The notes under the pieces: model-generated | The model's input: the letters and a program-made list of their open reading frames with translations, nothing else | Database searches by the model: none | What the model was told of the DNA's origin: nothing | Part shown: in pieces, positions 8,646 to 17,454 of the stretch | Layout: every line of letters begins with the position of its first letter | How positions within the stretch are numbered: the stretch's first letter is position 1 | Made by a program: the position numbers and the translations under genes | Origin: an uncultured Dermabacter sp. | Lineage (GTDB): Bacteria > Actinomycetota > Actinomycetes > Actinomycetales > Dermabacteraceae | DNA length: 64,000 bases | Reading direction: 5' to 3' | NCBI GenBank assembly: GCA_947252755.1 | Contig: CAMXWV010000002.1 | Span: 186,001-250,000, forward strand

Positions 8646-9577
8646 AAGCTCCTGCTCGCAGGTGGCGCACAGGTATACTCCTAGCACTGGCGTGGCCAGT
8701 TGCGCTAGGGGTATGCGGATGCTCCAGCAGTGACACGGAGCCAGACCCTGTCCCGACCGCGAGCACCAGTGCCGCCCCGGTCACCGTGACTGAAGGAAAA
8801 CTCTCCCCCACGGTGTCCAGTTCCAGTTCGGTGGAGCTCACGCCGCCGCTTGCTGTTCAGGCACCCAAAAAAGGCACGTTTAAGCCGGCACTCACATCTG
8901 ACACGATGGTGAAGCGGGGCGATGTGATTGGAACCATTGATAACGAGAAGATCACTGCTCCCACCAGCGGCAGAATCTCCTTTCCAGTCGACCATCAGCG
9001 TGACGTTCCCCGGAGCTACCCGCTGGCGGTCATCGAATCCACCTCATTCGGCATCCCCGTGGACATGAGCACAGCAGTTCGCGCCGATGCGGCAACAGAT
9101 GTGTGGACGGCCAAATTTCAGATCCAGAACGGCCCAGGGCCGCATGACTGTGAAGCATTCCTTCCCACAGTCAACGACACCATGGACGCGTCCGGTATGG
9201 AGCCTCCTGCCCCGGACAGCACCAGTGAGACAGAAGGCCACGACTCACAGCTAGAATCATCGCCGCCGGCTCAGACCGCGGCGCTGTCATCAACCTTCAT
9301 CTGCGTTATCCCCACAAACGTTGACGTGTGGAACGGTGCGAGCGCCACCACCGTTGCGGTTGGGGACGGGCGGTCTGGCGTCATTGTTCCGATCAGCAGT
9401 GTTGCCGGACGATCAGGAACCGGAACAGTCAATGTGATCACAGACGGCGCCGCCTCCCCGCGGCAGGTGAAGCTCGGCCCAAGCGACGGCACGCACATCA
9501 TCATCACCGACGGACTGAAACCCGGTGAAACCATCAGCTCCACAGCCCCCAACCTCGACGCCCGCCACGATGGCTGA
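8642..9577 (+). CDS. Lipoprotein with membrane-fusion-protein-like (periplasmic adaptor) features
   Basis: 311 residues starting at a GTG that overlaps the preceding stop. A signal peptide with CysGlyCys around residues 25-27 suggests lipid attachment. The segment around 85-120 (VKRGDVIGTI, ITAPTSGRISFPV) looks like the two halves of a lipoyl/biotinyl-like hairpin found in adaptors of MacA/HlyD type. The C-terminal part (VIVPISSVAG, KLGPSDGTHIIITDGLKPGETI) resembles the membrane-proximal domain of those adaptors. No long coiled-coil hairpin is evident, as in other Gram-positive adaptors. It overlaps the ATPase gene by 8 bases and probably works with it in export. Confidence 0.75.
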   Translation: MKAPARRWRTGILLALAWPVALGVCGCSSSDTEPDPVPTASTSAAPVTVTEGKLSPTVSSSSSVELTPPLAVQAPKKGTFKPALTSDTMVKRGDVIGTIDNEKITAPTSGRISFPVDHQRDVPRSYPLAVIESTSFGIPVDMSTAVRADAATDVWTAKFQIQNGPGPHDCEAFLPTVNDTMDASGMEPPAPDSTSETEGHDSQLESSPPAQTAALSSTFICVIPTNVDVWNGASATTVAVGDGRSGVIVPISSVAGRSGTGTVNVITDGAASPRQVKLGPSDGTHIIITDGLKPGETISSTAPNLDARHDG

Positions 9578-10256
9578 CCATCACGAAGTCGTCATGATCA
9601 GGGACCTGCACGCTGAAGTCCCGCGCCCAAATATGGACCCGCTCGTCACAGTGAACGGAGTGAACCTGACCCTCCTCTCGGGGCGCTCCTACGCGGTTGT
9701 GGGCCCATCCGGCTCAGGAAAGACGAGCCTGGTATCCATTGTGGGTCTGTTGAACACCCACTATTCCGGCTCGTTCCACTTCCTGGGCAGAAACGTCAGC
9801 CCCCTGAGCGACACCGCGCGGGCACGCCTGCGCGCCGAATCCATCGGATTCGTTTTTCAGAACTACTCCCTCATTTCCCACTACCGGGTATGGGAAAACG
9901 TGGCGCTTCCCCTGCTCTTCCGCCACGGGCGGTTTCCCCGCAACTCCCGCAGCCGCGCTGAACACGTTCTCGACTCCCTCGGGCTCGCACACCGGGCAGA
10001 CGAACGCCCTGATCGGCTCTCCGGAGGTGAACAGCAGCGCGTGGCCATAGCGCGTGCCATCATCGCTGACCCGCCGTTGATTATCTGCGACGAACCCACC
10101 GGGGCGCTCGACACAGACACCGGCGCAGTGGTTCTCAAACAACTGCTGAGCACAGTCGCCACCCGCACCGCCACTCTCCTCGTGGTGACCCACTCCCCCG
10201 ACGTGGCCCGCGAATGCGATGAGGTGTTCACCATGGACCGAGGGCGGTTCATCTGA
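9570..10256 (+). CDS. ABC transporter ATP-binding protein, MacB/LolD type
   Basis: 228 residues from the ATG at 9570; an in-frame GTG at 9525 would overlap the previous gene more deeply. Walker A GPSGSGKT (45-52), Q-loop Gln97, signature LSGGEQQR (150-157) and Walker B LIICDEP (170-176) are all intact, so it should hydrolyse ATP. The sequence is of the LolD/MacB/FtsE group, which energises FtsX-fold permeases. The stop overlaps the permease ATG by one base. Substrate unknown; the adaptor-like gene upstream suggests export of a peptide, lipid or drug. Confidence 0.92.
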   Translation: MADHHEVVMIRDLHAEVPRPNMDPLVTVNGVNLTLLSGRSYAVVGPSGSGKTSLVSIVGLLNTHYSGSFHFLGRNVSPLSDTARARLRAESIGFVFQNYSLISHYRVWENVALPLLFRHGRFPRNSRSRAEHVLDSLGLAHRADERPDRLSGGEQQRVAIARAIIADPPLIICDEPTGALDTDTGAVVLKQLLSTVATRTATLLVVTHSPDVARECDEVFTMDRGRFI

Positions 10257-11437
10257 TGTTCGCGCTGATTCTCAAGGATCTGACGGCGGCTCCCACCCGG
10301 GCTCTGCTCACCAGCCTCACCACGCTGGTGGGGCTGCTGGCACTCATTGCATCGGTGCTCGTGGGCACAATCGGAACGGAGTACCTGGAAGGGACCAATG
10401 CTCAGCTCACCGGTGAATCGCCTTCCTATTCAGCCGCAATCAGCACGCAGCTGGACACGGTCCCACTAGAACAGCTTGAGGAGTTGACGTCCACGCTTCA
10501 GCAGCATCCTAGAGCGTCATCTGCCCTGCAGTACTCCCTGGACCAGCCGATCGAGGTGCGAATGGACAGTGCACTGGGAAGCCCGTCCCTGCCTGCCACA
10601 ACGGATGTTCGCGCAGTCACCAGCGGGTACGCGTCGATCTATCGCCTGCCGCTCGTGAGCGGACAGTGGCTTCCGCCCGAGTCAAAGCCTCGCACCCTCA
10701 CCGTAGTGGTCAACCAGGCTGCCGCCACAGAACTGGCTGGTGCCAGCACCGTGTTCCTCGCTTCGCCCACCAGCGTCACCGCTTCCCCAGCCGCTGTGAT
10801 CGGAGTTGTTGCAGACGGCTCAAAGGACCCCGTGATCTACCTCGATGCACACTCGACTGCTCTGTTTGCCCCTCAGCTGTGGACGCCAACGGACGCGTCG
10901 ATCCTGTGGCATGACACGACCGGGCGCACCGAAGACTCTCTTCGCCCGCTTCTGAACGATGCTCTTGCCGAAACAACCGGCGGCACCGTGGACTCCATTG
11001 AGCGGATCGACAACGCGGACCAGTACCAGAGCGTCATATCCGCATTGCAGACCGGATTCCTGGTGGCCGCGATCGCACTCCTCTTCGTTGCAGCCATCGC
11101 GCTGATGAATATCGAGATCGCAGCCCTCCACCAGCGCACCCGAGAGCTGCTGATCTTCCGAGCTCTGGGCGCTACCCGATTCCATCTCGCCTCACTCGTG
11201 CTCGGCGGCGCGGTCACCCTCTCACTCCTGGTCTCGGCGATCGCCCTGACACTGGCATTTGTGGGGGTGTGGCTCATCGGTCAACAGCTCCCCACTGATT
11301 CGCCGGTGAGTGAACCGGCCTTCCCCGTCTCAGCAGCGCTGATCGCCGTAGCCGCGGCTGTGCTGACCGCGGTCATCGGCTCAATCGTTCCCGCGATCAG
11401 AGCCTCCAGGCTGGAGCCGGCGCTGGCACTTCGCTGA
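10256..11437 (+). CDS. ABC transporter permease, FtsX/MacB fold
   Basis: 393 residues with the four-helix FtsX arrangement: one helix near the N-terminus (about 18-40), a large extracytoplasmic domain of about 220 residues, then three helices. The first of those carries IALLFVAAIALMNIEIAALHQR. The motif ELLIFRALGATRFHL between the second and third helices is characteristic of MacB-type permeases, which work mechanically on extracytoplasmic substrates rather than through a classical channel. Encoded directly after its ATPase (1-base overlap); completes the four-gene operon from 8103. Confidence 0.92.
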   Translation: MFALILKDLTAAPTRALLTSLTTLVGLLALIASVLVGTIGTEYLEGTNAQLTGESPSYSAAISTQLDTVPLEQLEELTSTLQQHPRASSALQYSLDQPIEVRMDSALGSPSLPATTDVRAVTSGYASIYRLPLVSGQWLPPESKPRTLTVVVNQAAATELAGASTVFLASPTSVTASPAAVIGVVADGSKDPVIYLDAHSTALFAPQLWTPTDASILWHDTTGRTEDSLRPLLNDALAETTGGTVDSIERIDNADQYQSVISALQTGFLVAAIALLFVAAIALMNIEIAALHQRTRELLIFRALGATRFHLASLVLGGAVTLSLLVSAIALTLAFVGVWLIGQQLPTDSPVSEPAFPVSAALIAVAAAVLTAVIGSIVPAIRASRLEPALALR

Positions 11438-11537
11438 TGAGGATGAACATCCTCCTACGCTCAGGCACGCTCCCGGTAGACTGCCCTCGAGATCTGCACC
11501 ACGGAGTTCACCACTCGTCACATCGAAAGGTCAGTCC

Positions 11538-12023
11538 ATGCCCCAGATCATTCGCGCCCAGCAGGAAGATTGGGCTCAGGTTCGGGAGATCCGCCTGCGA
11601 GCCCTGACTGCGGACCCTCAGGCATTCGGTCAGGACTGGCAGACCGAGTCCGCTTACAGCGAAGAGCAGTGGCGCGAACGCATCGACGAGGCCGCCTGGT
11701 TCCTCGCGATCAAGGATGGTGAGCCGATCGGAGTGATCATCACTCGCTGGGAAGCGGACTCCCCCACGAACGAGCGCGAGTTCCAGGGCATGTGGGTGCA
11801 GCAGGACTTCCGCAAGGCGGGTGTGGCCCGTGAACTCGCAGAATCCGTGTTCATCTGGGCGAAGGATGACGGCGCTGACACCGTGACACTGTACGTATCC
11901 CCGGAGAACATGCCGGCGATGTCCCTGTACGAGGACCTGGGCTTCTCAGACACCGGTGACCGCTGGGTGGTTCAAGACGGTGAGCCGGACACCGCCTGGA
12001 TCAAGCTCGCTCGGGCCCTCTGA
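11538..12023 (+). CDS. GNAT-family N-acetyltransferase
   Basis: 161 residues with a complete GNAT fold. The acetyl-CoA loop is recognisable as MWVQQDFRKAGVARELAES (85-103), and the C-terminal half carries LYVSPENMPAMSLYEDLGF, typical of motif B. Acceptor substrate unknown. GAAAGG precedes the ATG. The next gene starts 8 bases after this stop, suggesting cotranscription with the App1-like phosphatase. Confidence 0.9.
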   Translation: MPQIIRAQQEDWAQVREIRLRALTADPQAFGQDWQTESAYSEEQWRERIDEAAWFLAIKDGEPIGVIITRWEADSPTNEREFQGMWVQQDFRKAGVARELAESVFIWAKDDGADTVTLYVSPENMPAMSLYEDLGFSDTGDRWVVQDGEPDTAWIKLARAL

Positions 12024-12031
12024 CCCGTCCT

Positions 12032-13369
12032 GTGGCCACCGCTTTCTCCCGCCTGGCCTCCGGTCGCGCGGACCGCCCCCACTGGGCTGCGCGCGTCGAG
12101 GACGCCAAGAACGCACTGGTGGGCACAGTGCTGCGCACACTCGGCTGCGTGCCGCGGCTGCAGCCGTTCGACAGCTACGCTTCCCGCCATCAGGTGCGGA
12201 TCCTTGCCAGGGTGATGCTGGCCCGCCCGGGTGCCAAACCGGATCATTACGACAAGCCCGTACAGAACATGCACTCGCTCGCCGGGCGCGGCTTTCGCAA
12301 CTTCATGGGGCAACCGGAACCGTTCCACATCATCCACGTGGATCTTCCCGAAGCCGATGGCAGCACCAGAACCGTGGCGGTTCAGGCTGACCGATCCGGC
12401 ATTGTGGACACGGTTCTGGACGCCGAACTGGAGCCCGGCATCCACAACGTCGTGCTGCGCTCCGCGCACGCACCGAACACTGCGGTCACCACCACGATCA
12501 CCGTGATCGATGACCGCACACAGCGCGTGGGCGTGGTGTCCGATATCGATGACACAGTGGTGGTGACGATCCTGCCGCGGCCGCTGCTCGCGTTCTGGAA
12601 CGCGTTCGTGGTTCAGCAGACCACGCGCCGCATCGTGTCCGGTATGCCCGTGCTCTACCAGCAGATCCGCCGCGCCTACAACGTGGGCGAACGCGTCGGC
12701 CCCGGGGCGGGCTCAGTAGTGGGCACCGGCGCCACCTCCCCCGGTGGACGTGTTCCGTTCATCTACCTCTCCACCGGGGCGTGGAACGTGTCCCCGGTGC
12801 TCTCCCGCTTCCTGTTCAAAAACGGCTACCCCGTGGGGCCGATGCTGCTGACCGACTGGGGCCCCACGAACACCGGGTTCTTCCGCTCTGGCACCGATCA
12901 TAAGAAGCAGTCCCTGGAGCGCCTGGCGCAGATGTTCCCCGCCATGCAGTGGATCCTCATCGGCGATGACGGCCAGCACGACCCGGACACGTACTCCACG
13001 TTCGTCACCAACCTCCCTGACCGGGTGAAGGCCGTGGCGATCCGGGAGCTGTCCGCGAACCAGCGGCGCCTCGCGGACGGCGGGCGGCACCCGCTGCGCG
13101 CCATTCGCGCCGCAGTCCGCTCCGGAATCGAGCTGGTGCCCGGTGTGGGACGCCTGCACAAGGCGCTGCGCCGCGAAGCGCCGGCAACAACCCTGCCCGA
13201 ACCGCTGCGAAAGCATGCGCAGCCACCGGGGGACGGACAGAGTCCCGCCGCGCAGCCCAGCGCAGACGCCCGCCGCATCACCAGCGCCCACGGCATCCCA
13301 TGGGTCAGCTCCCAGAACGGGTTCGGGCTGATCAAACGCCTGCGTGAGCACGATATTCTGCCGGAATGA
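12032..13369 (+). CDS. App1-like phosphatase domain (DUF2183) protein
   Basis: 445 residues. A central catalytic domain begins at VGVVSDIDDTV (167-176), whose DxDxT matches the HAD-like nucleophile and acid/base pair of the DUF2183/App1 family; yeast App1 is a phosphatidate phosphatase. Downstream HAD-like features are STGAWNVSP, the lysine region and ILIGDDGQHD for metal binding. The first 150 residues form a beta-rich domain usual in bacterial members, and the last 90 are a disordered tail. No membrane helix. A lipid-phosphate substrate is an inference from the family. The stop overlaps the next ATG by 4 bases. Confidence 0.87.
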   Translation: MATAFSRLASGRADRPHWAARVEDAKNALVGTVLRTLGCVPRLQPFDSYASRHQVRILARVMLARPGAKPDHYDKPVQNMHSLAGRGFRNFMGQPEPFHIIHVDLPEADGSTRTVAVQADRSGIVDTVLDAELEPGIHNVVLRSAHAPNTAVTTTITVIDDRTQRVGVVSDIDDTVVVTILPRPLLAFWNAFVVQQTTRRIVSGMPVLYQQIRRAYNVGERVGPGAGSVVGTGATSPGGRVPFIYLSTGAWNVSPVLSRFLFKNGYPVGPMLLTDWGPTNTGFFRSGTDHKKQSLERLAQMFPAMQWILIGDDGQHDPDTYSTFVTNLPDRVKAVAIRELSANQRRLADGGRHPLRAIRAAVRSGIELVPGVGRLHKALRREAPATTLPEPLRKHAQPPGDGQSPAAQPSADARRITSAHGIPWVSSQNGFGLIKRLREHDILPE

Positions 13370-13902
13370 CCCACCCGCACACCTCACGCATCTCCCCCAT
13401 GACCGCCGCTGACATTCCGGCGCTCGTCGAGGTGATCGACCGCGCCTACCGCGGTGACCACCCGGGCTCATGGACCACTGAGGTGCATCTTGTGGAGGGC
13501 CCGCGGGTCACTGCTGCGCAGCTGCAGGAGCTGCTGGATGATCCCACGATGGAGATCTTCGTGGCGCGCGGCTGGCGCTCACCAAACAGCGTGGACGGCT
13601 GCATCATGCTGGAGATGCATCCGCACACCGAACTGCCGGAGATGGGACTGTTCGCAGTAGAGCCGTCCCTGCAGGGCTCCGGTGTGGGGCGTGCGCTGAT
13701 CACGGCACTGGAGGCCGACGCATCCCGTCGCGGCTTCCCCGGCCTCACCCTCAACGTGATTGAGACACGGCCCGAGCTGATCGCCTGGTATCAGCGGCTC
13801 GGCTTTGAGCCCACCGGCACCCGCGTTCCATTCCCCGGCTTCGAAGGGCAGCGGGCGCTGGCTGACGGTCTGCATTTCGCGCAGATGCGCCGCCAGTTCT
13901 GA
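13366..13902 (+). CDS. GNAT-family N-acetyltransferase
   Basis: 178 residues, translationally coupled to the App1-like gene (ATGA overlap). The acetyl-CoA motif is LFAVEPSLQGSGVGRALITALE (Q/R-x-x-G-x-G intact, about 88-108), followed by LNVIETRPELIAWYQRLGFEPTG. Substrate unknown. Together with 11538-13369 it forms a three-gene operon with an acetyltransferase on each side of a phosphatase. The two acetyltransferases differ clearly in sequence, so this is not a recent duplication. Confidence 0.88.
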   Translation: MTHPHTSRISPMTAADIPALVEVIDRAYRGDHPGSWTTEVHLVEGPRVTAAQLQELLDDPTMEIFVARGWRSPNSVDGCIMLEMHPHTELPEMGLFAVEPSLQGSGVGRALITALEADASRRGFPGLTLNVIETRPELIAWYQRLGFEPTGTRVPFPGFEGQRALADGLHFAQMRRQF

Positions 13903-13942
13903 CAAGGCTCCGGCAGGAATCCGCAGCAGCAGGCGGGACGTC

Positions 13943-14794
13943 TCAGAGCACCGAGGTGATGAACTCTCTCAGCCGCTCAGACTGCGGATCATCAATGGTG
14001 GCGCGGGCCGGCCCAGATTCCACGATCCGACCCTCCTCCATAAACACCACGGTATCGGCCACTTCACGCGCAAACCCGATCTCGTGCGTCACCACGATCA
14101 TGGTCAGCCCCTGCTGCGCCAGGTCCTTGAGCACCTGCAGCACCTCCGCCACGAGCTCTGGGTCCAGGGCGGAAGTGGGCTCGTCGAACAGCATGAGCTC
14201 AGGTTCCATCGCGAGTGCGCGCGCAATCGCTACTCGCTGCTGCTGACCGCCGGACAGCTCGCTCGGGTAATGATCGGCGCGATCCGCCAAGCCCACCCGC
14301 TCCAGCAGGTCACGGGCCTTCTGCTCGGCTGCCTTCTTGGGCAGCTTCCGCACCCGGATAGGCGCCTCCATCACGTTCTGCAGCGCAGTCATGTGCGGGA
14401 ACAGGTGAAAACGCTGGAACACCATGCCGACCTTCGCGCGCTGCGCGTCGATCTCAGCGGGTTTCAGGCGCTGCAGGCGCCCGTCCGCAAGCGGCTCAGA
14501 CCGGTAGCCCTGCAGCTCTCCATCGATCCACACGGTGCCGCCGGTAGGGTCCTCAAGCTGATTCACACAGCGCAGCAGCGTGGATTTTCCAGACCCGGAC
14601 GGGCCGATCAGCACGGTCACATCGCCCTCATTGACGCTCAAAGAGCAGCCTTTGAGCACGTGCAGGCTGCCGAACTCCTTGTGCACCTCTCGCAGCTCGA
14701 TCAGCGGGCGGGACGCTGCGGAGCTGGCTGCCTCGGCGGCTGGTGCAGGTTCAGCAGCGGGTGTTCCCTCAGCGGTGGGTTTCTGGGTCATCAC
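13943..14794 (-). CDS. Polar amino-acid ABC importer, ATP-binding protein
   Basis: 283 residues. After a 30-residue Ala/Pro-rich N-terminal extension (unusual for the family, which normally starts near LIELREVHKEFG), the GlnQ-type ATPase is complete. It has Walker A GPSGSGKS (64-71), signature LSGGQQQR, Walker B LMLFDEP and switch His in VTHEIGFA. It powers uptake through the permease encoded immediately upstream, whose stop it overlaps by four bases. The binding protein is not adjacent but lies at 17455-18405, beyond two regulators. Confidence 0.93.
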   Translation of the reverse strand: MMTQKPTAEGTPAAEPAPAAEAASSAASRPLIELREVHKEFGSLHVLKGCSLSVNEGDVTVLIGPSGSGKSTLLRCVNQLEDPTGGTVWIDGELQGYRSEPLADGRLQRLKPAEIDAQRAKVGMVFQRFHLFPHMTALQNVMEAPIRVRKLPKKAAEQKARDLLERVGLADRADHYPSELSGGQQQRVAIARALAMEPELMLFDEPTSALDPELVAEVLQVLKDLAQQGLTMIVVTHEIGFAREVADTVVFMEEGRIVESGPARATIDDPQSERLREFITSVL

Positions 14795-15804
14795 AGCTCC
14801 ACTTCGGGCAGGGGATCGTTCGGGGTGGTGCGCGCGGCATTGATCGATGCCTGGCGGCTGGAGCGCGCAGGCGTGTGGTCATCGAAGCCGCGGCCGAAGT
14901 GGCGCTCCAGGAAGAACTGCCCCACCATGAGCACACTGGTCACCGCGAGGTACCAGAACGCGGCCACGATCAGCAGCGGAATCGGCTTGAACAGCATGTT
15001 CGCAATCGAGTTCGAGGCGAACGTGAGGTCCAGTGTGAACGGCACCGCGAGCACCAGGGAGGTGGTTTTCAGCATGCCGATGGTCTCATTGCCCAGCGGC
15101 GGAATGATCACCCGCATCGCCTGCGGCACGATGATCCGGCGCAGGATCAGGGCATTGTTCATGCCGAGCGCTTTCGACGCCTCCGTCTGCCCCTTGTCCA
15201 CGGAGTTCAGACCGGCGCGGATGATCTCCGCCAGATAGGCGCCCTCGTTCAGGCCCAGGCCGATCACGGCCGCCCAGAACGCCGTGAAGTAGTCACGAGT
15301 GGACAGCTCGAACAGCTGCGGGCCAAACGGGACGCCCACGGCAATCTTCGGCACGATCACGGTGAACAGACCCCAGAACACGAGCTGGGTGTACACGGGG
15401 GTGCCGCGGAAGATGAAAATATACACCCAGGAAGCAGCGCGCAGCACCGGGTTGGTGGAGCGGCGCATCACCGCTGCGGTGAGCGCCACCACGGTGCCGA
15501 TCAGCATGGCGACCACCGTGATGAGCAGCGTCCAGCCCACCCCCTGAATGACCTTGACATCGAACAGGTAGGTGAGAACAAGACCCCACTCGAACACGGG
15601 GTTACGGGCGGCGAAGTTGATCAGCGCCAGCGACAGGATCAGCGCAATGGCAGCGGCGATCCAAGTGCCGGGGCGCGGTGCGGGGCGCACCCGCAGCCGA
15701 TTCGGCACGGCGTCCCCGCCGGCCCGCGCGGGGCGCTCAGGCGATCCACCGTGGGGAGGCTGCCCGCCACGGGATGCGGGGCCGACGCGTTCTGTCTCTG
15801 TCAT
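14791..15804 (-). CDS. Polar amino-acid ABC importer, permease
   Basis: 337 residues with an N-terminal Pro/Arg-rich cytoplasmic extension of about 45 residues, then about five membrane helices of the HisM/GlnP fold. The EAA-type coupling loop is visible (SVDKGQTEASKALGMNNA). The N-terminal permease helix is followed by a region with GTVVALTAAVMRRS, typical for this group. First gene of the permease-ATPase pair; a candidate promoter with a flanking palindrome lies at 15859-15911. Confidence 0.92.
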   Translation of the reverse strand: MTETERVGPASRGGQPPHGGSPERPARAGGDAVPNRLRVRPAPRPGTWIAAAIALILSLALINFAARNPVFEWGLVLTYLFDVKVIQGVGWTLLITVVAMLIGTVVALTAAVMRRSTNPVLRAASWVYIFIFRGTPVYTQLVFWGLFTVIVPKIAVGVPFGPQLFELSTRDYFTAFWAAVIGLGLNEGAYLAEIIRAGLNSVDKGQTEASKALGMNNALILRRIIVPQAMRVIIPPLGNETIGMLKTTSLVLAVPFTLDLTFASNSIANMLFKPIPLLIVAAFWYLAVTSVLMVGQFFLERHFGRGFDDHTPARSSRQASINAARTTPNDPLPEVEL

Positions 15805-15858
15805 CGCTGCTCTGCCTTATCGGGGATGCCCGGCTGGGCGTGGGGCCAACCGACTGGA

Positions 15859-15892
15859 TGCATAGTCGATCACTAAAGAGCAAGACTATGCA
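15859..15892. promoter_or_regulatory. Operator-like palindrome at the permease promoter
   Basis: Perfect 9-bp inverted repeat TGCATAGTC - 16 bases - GACTATGCA. Its right arm overlaps the -10 box (TAGTCT on the minus strand, 15883-15888) and its left arm lies downstream of that box, which suits a repressor or other regulator of the amino-acid importer. Confidence 0.55.
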
Positions 15893-15911
15893 CTCTGGTG
15901 CATGGATGCAA
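15883..15911 (-). promoter_or_regulatory. Promoter of the permease-ATPase pair
   Basis: On the minus strand, TTGCAT (15906-15911) and TAGTCT (15883-15888) are 17 bases apart, a good match to a housekeeping promoter. It would start transcripts about 70 bases before the permease ATG. Confidence 0.5.
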
Positions 15912-15952
15912 TTGCTTGGGCAGCCGCTCGCGCAGCAGCCGCCCAAGCCGGC

Positions 15953-16675
15953 TCACTGCGGCGCAGCGGACGGCGCCGAAGCCGCGGAGACCGTGACGGG
16001 GCCGGCAACCACTCCGGACGGCCACATCTGCTGCAGCCGGGAGGAGAACGCCATGCCGCGCACGTTGCCCAGATTCGTTTTCCGACGGATCGAGCGCAGG
16101 TGCACTTTCACGGTGCCCTCCGAGATGCACAGCCGCTGCGCCATCTCGGCGCGGGTGATGCCCGGCTGGTCGATCACCAGCTGCGCCACGATCGCTTCGC
16201 TGCGGGTGAGTCTCACCGTGCGCAGGTTCGGCCGGACCGCTTCCCGGGCATCCTCCGGCAGCGAGCCGAGGCCCTCCTGGAGGATCCGCACCAGCCAAGG
16301 CTCCTCATCGGTGCTGATCACCGGAATCCCGTGGCGGAGCAGCAGCACGCGTGTTGCCGCCTGGGCGGCGCCGAACGCCACGATGGAGGCTCCCCGCTCG
16401 GCGCAGAGCATCACGGGGCCGATGACTTCAGGGCGATGCGGTCCGATCACGGCCACCACCAGCTGAGATGGGTCCGCGCGGTCAGCATGCTCCTCGTCCG
16501 GATCATGCCTCAGGTCAATCGCCACATCCGTGAAGCTCATGTCCACGTCGATGGCGCCAGTGCCGGTGATCGGCAGGTCCGCGCGGCAGGCGTGCACGAT
16601 GTCCGTGATCGCGTCGGTGGTGAGCGCGGTGCCGCCCACCACATGCACAGAGGTCCACGGATACGTCACAGCCAC
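15953..16675 (-). CDS. LuxR-type HTH regulator (second of a pair)
   Basis: 240 residues. The C-terminal region (about 155-210: LTRSEAIVAQLVIDQPGIT, then AEMAQRLCISEGTVKVHLRS) is a clear LuxR/GerE helix-turn-helix. The N-terminal 140 residues look like a receiver-type Rossmann fold (QLVVAVIGPHRPEV, GASIVAFGA), but I see no conserved phospho-acceptor Asp with its acidic pair, so it may not be phosphorylated. The gene overlaps the upstream regulator by 10 bases and lies between the importer's binding protein and permease genes, making that importer a likely target. Confidence 0.82.
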   Translation of the reverse strand: MAVTYPWTSVHVVGGTALTTDAITDIVHACRADLPITGTGAIDVDMSFTDVAIDLRHDPDEEHADRADPSQLVVAVIGPHRPEVIGPVMLCAERGASIVAFGAAQAATRVLLLRHGIPVISTDEEPWLVRILQEGLGSLPEDAREAVRPNLRTVRLTRSEAIVAQLVIDQPGITRAEMAQRLCISEGTVKVHLRSIRRKTNLGNVRGMAFSSRLQQMWPSGVVAGPVTVSAASAPSAAPQ

Positions 16676-17352
16676 CCGCTCTCCCCGATTCGAAGGCCGT
16701 CCGTGCGCAGCTGCGCCCGCATCCGGGCACGGTCAGGAAGGTCGATTCCGACGCGCCGGTAGGAGGCTCGCACCCGGTCAAGGTGCCCGCGCACAGTGGA
16801 TTCGGCAATGCCGAGCACCCGGCCGATCTCCCTGGCTGATGGTGCGGGCGCAGAGGCGTAGAGGCACGCAACCTGCAGCGGACGGTCCAGCAGGTCTGCC
16901 AACCGCACCGGAGCAGGCGGGTCCTCCGGTCCAGCGATAGGCGCACTTGGCGATTCGATCAACTGCCTCCCGGCTGCATCAGCGGAGGCTGCTTCCTGAA
17001 GGGCTTGCTGAGCCAGCTGGATCACGGCGTCCGGCCCTGCCAGGTCACCGTCCGAGGCGATTGCCCACGCGCCAGCTTCCCGCAGCCGAGCGGCCGCTTC
17101 GTGCCTGGGCGGCTCCATGAGGACGATCACGCGGCAGCCGAGCCGGGTCAGCGCGGCCGTTTTGAGGATGATCGGCCAGATATCGAACATGCGCGCACGC
17201 AGGATCACCACATCCCCGCTGAGGCCGTCCTCGTGCAGCGCAAGCCACCGATGGTCAACCGTTCCCAGGCTGATCTCGGGGACCTGCTGGGCCGCACGCA
17301 CCAGGGAACCGCGGACGAAGGCGTCCGGTTCGATGACGTGGACCTGGCTCAT
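16666..17352 (-). CDS. LuxR-type HTH regulator (first of a pair)
   Basis: 228 residues. N-terminal half resembles a degenerate receiver (VHVIEPDAFVRGSLVRAAQ, DVVILRARMF, RLGCRVIVLMEP). C-terminal HTH at about 170-212 (SAREIGRVLGIAESTVRGHL). The usual phosphorylation pocket is not evident. It overlaps the second regulator by 10 bases, so the two are probably made together and may act as a heteromer. No histidine kinase is encoded nearby. Confidence 0.8.
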   Translation of the reverse strand: MSQVHVIEPDAFVRGSLVRAAQQVPEISLGTVDHRWLALHEDGLSGDVVILRARMFDIWPIILKTAALTRLGCRVIVLMEPPRHEAAARLREAGAWAIASDGDLAGPDAVIQLAQQALQEAASADAAGRQLIESPSAPIAGPEDPPAPVRLADLLDRPLQVACLYASAPAPSAREIGRVLGIAESTVRGHLDRVRASYRRVGIDLPDRARMRAQLRTDGLRIGESGWL

Positions 17353-17454
17353 GGTGACAGAAGTGTCTCATATATGGCGTCTGCCCACTTCCTGCCTGAG
17401 GGCCGAGCGCGACGGGCGATTGAGGGCATGAGTTCTGAGCTTTCCCAGGCCGGG

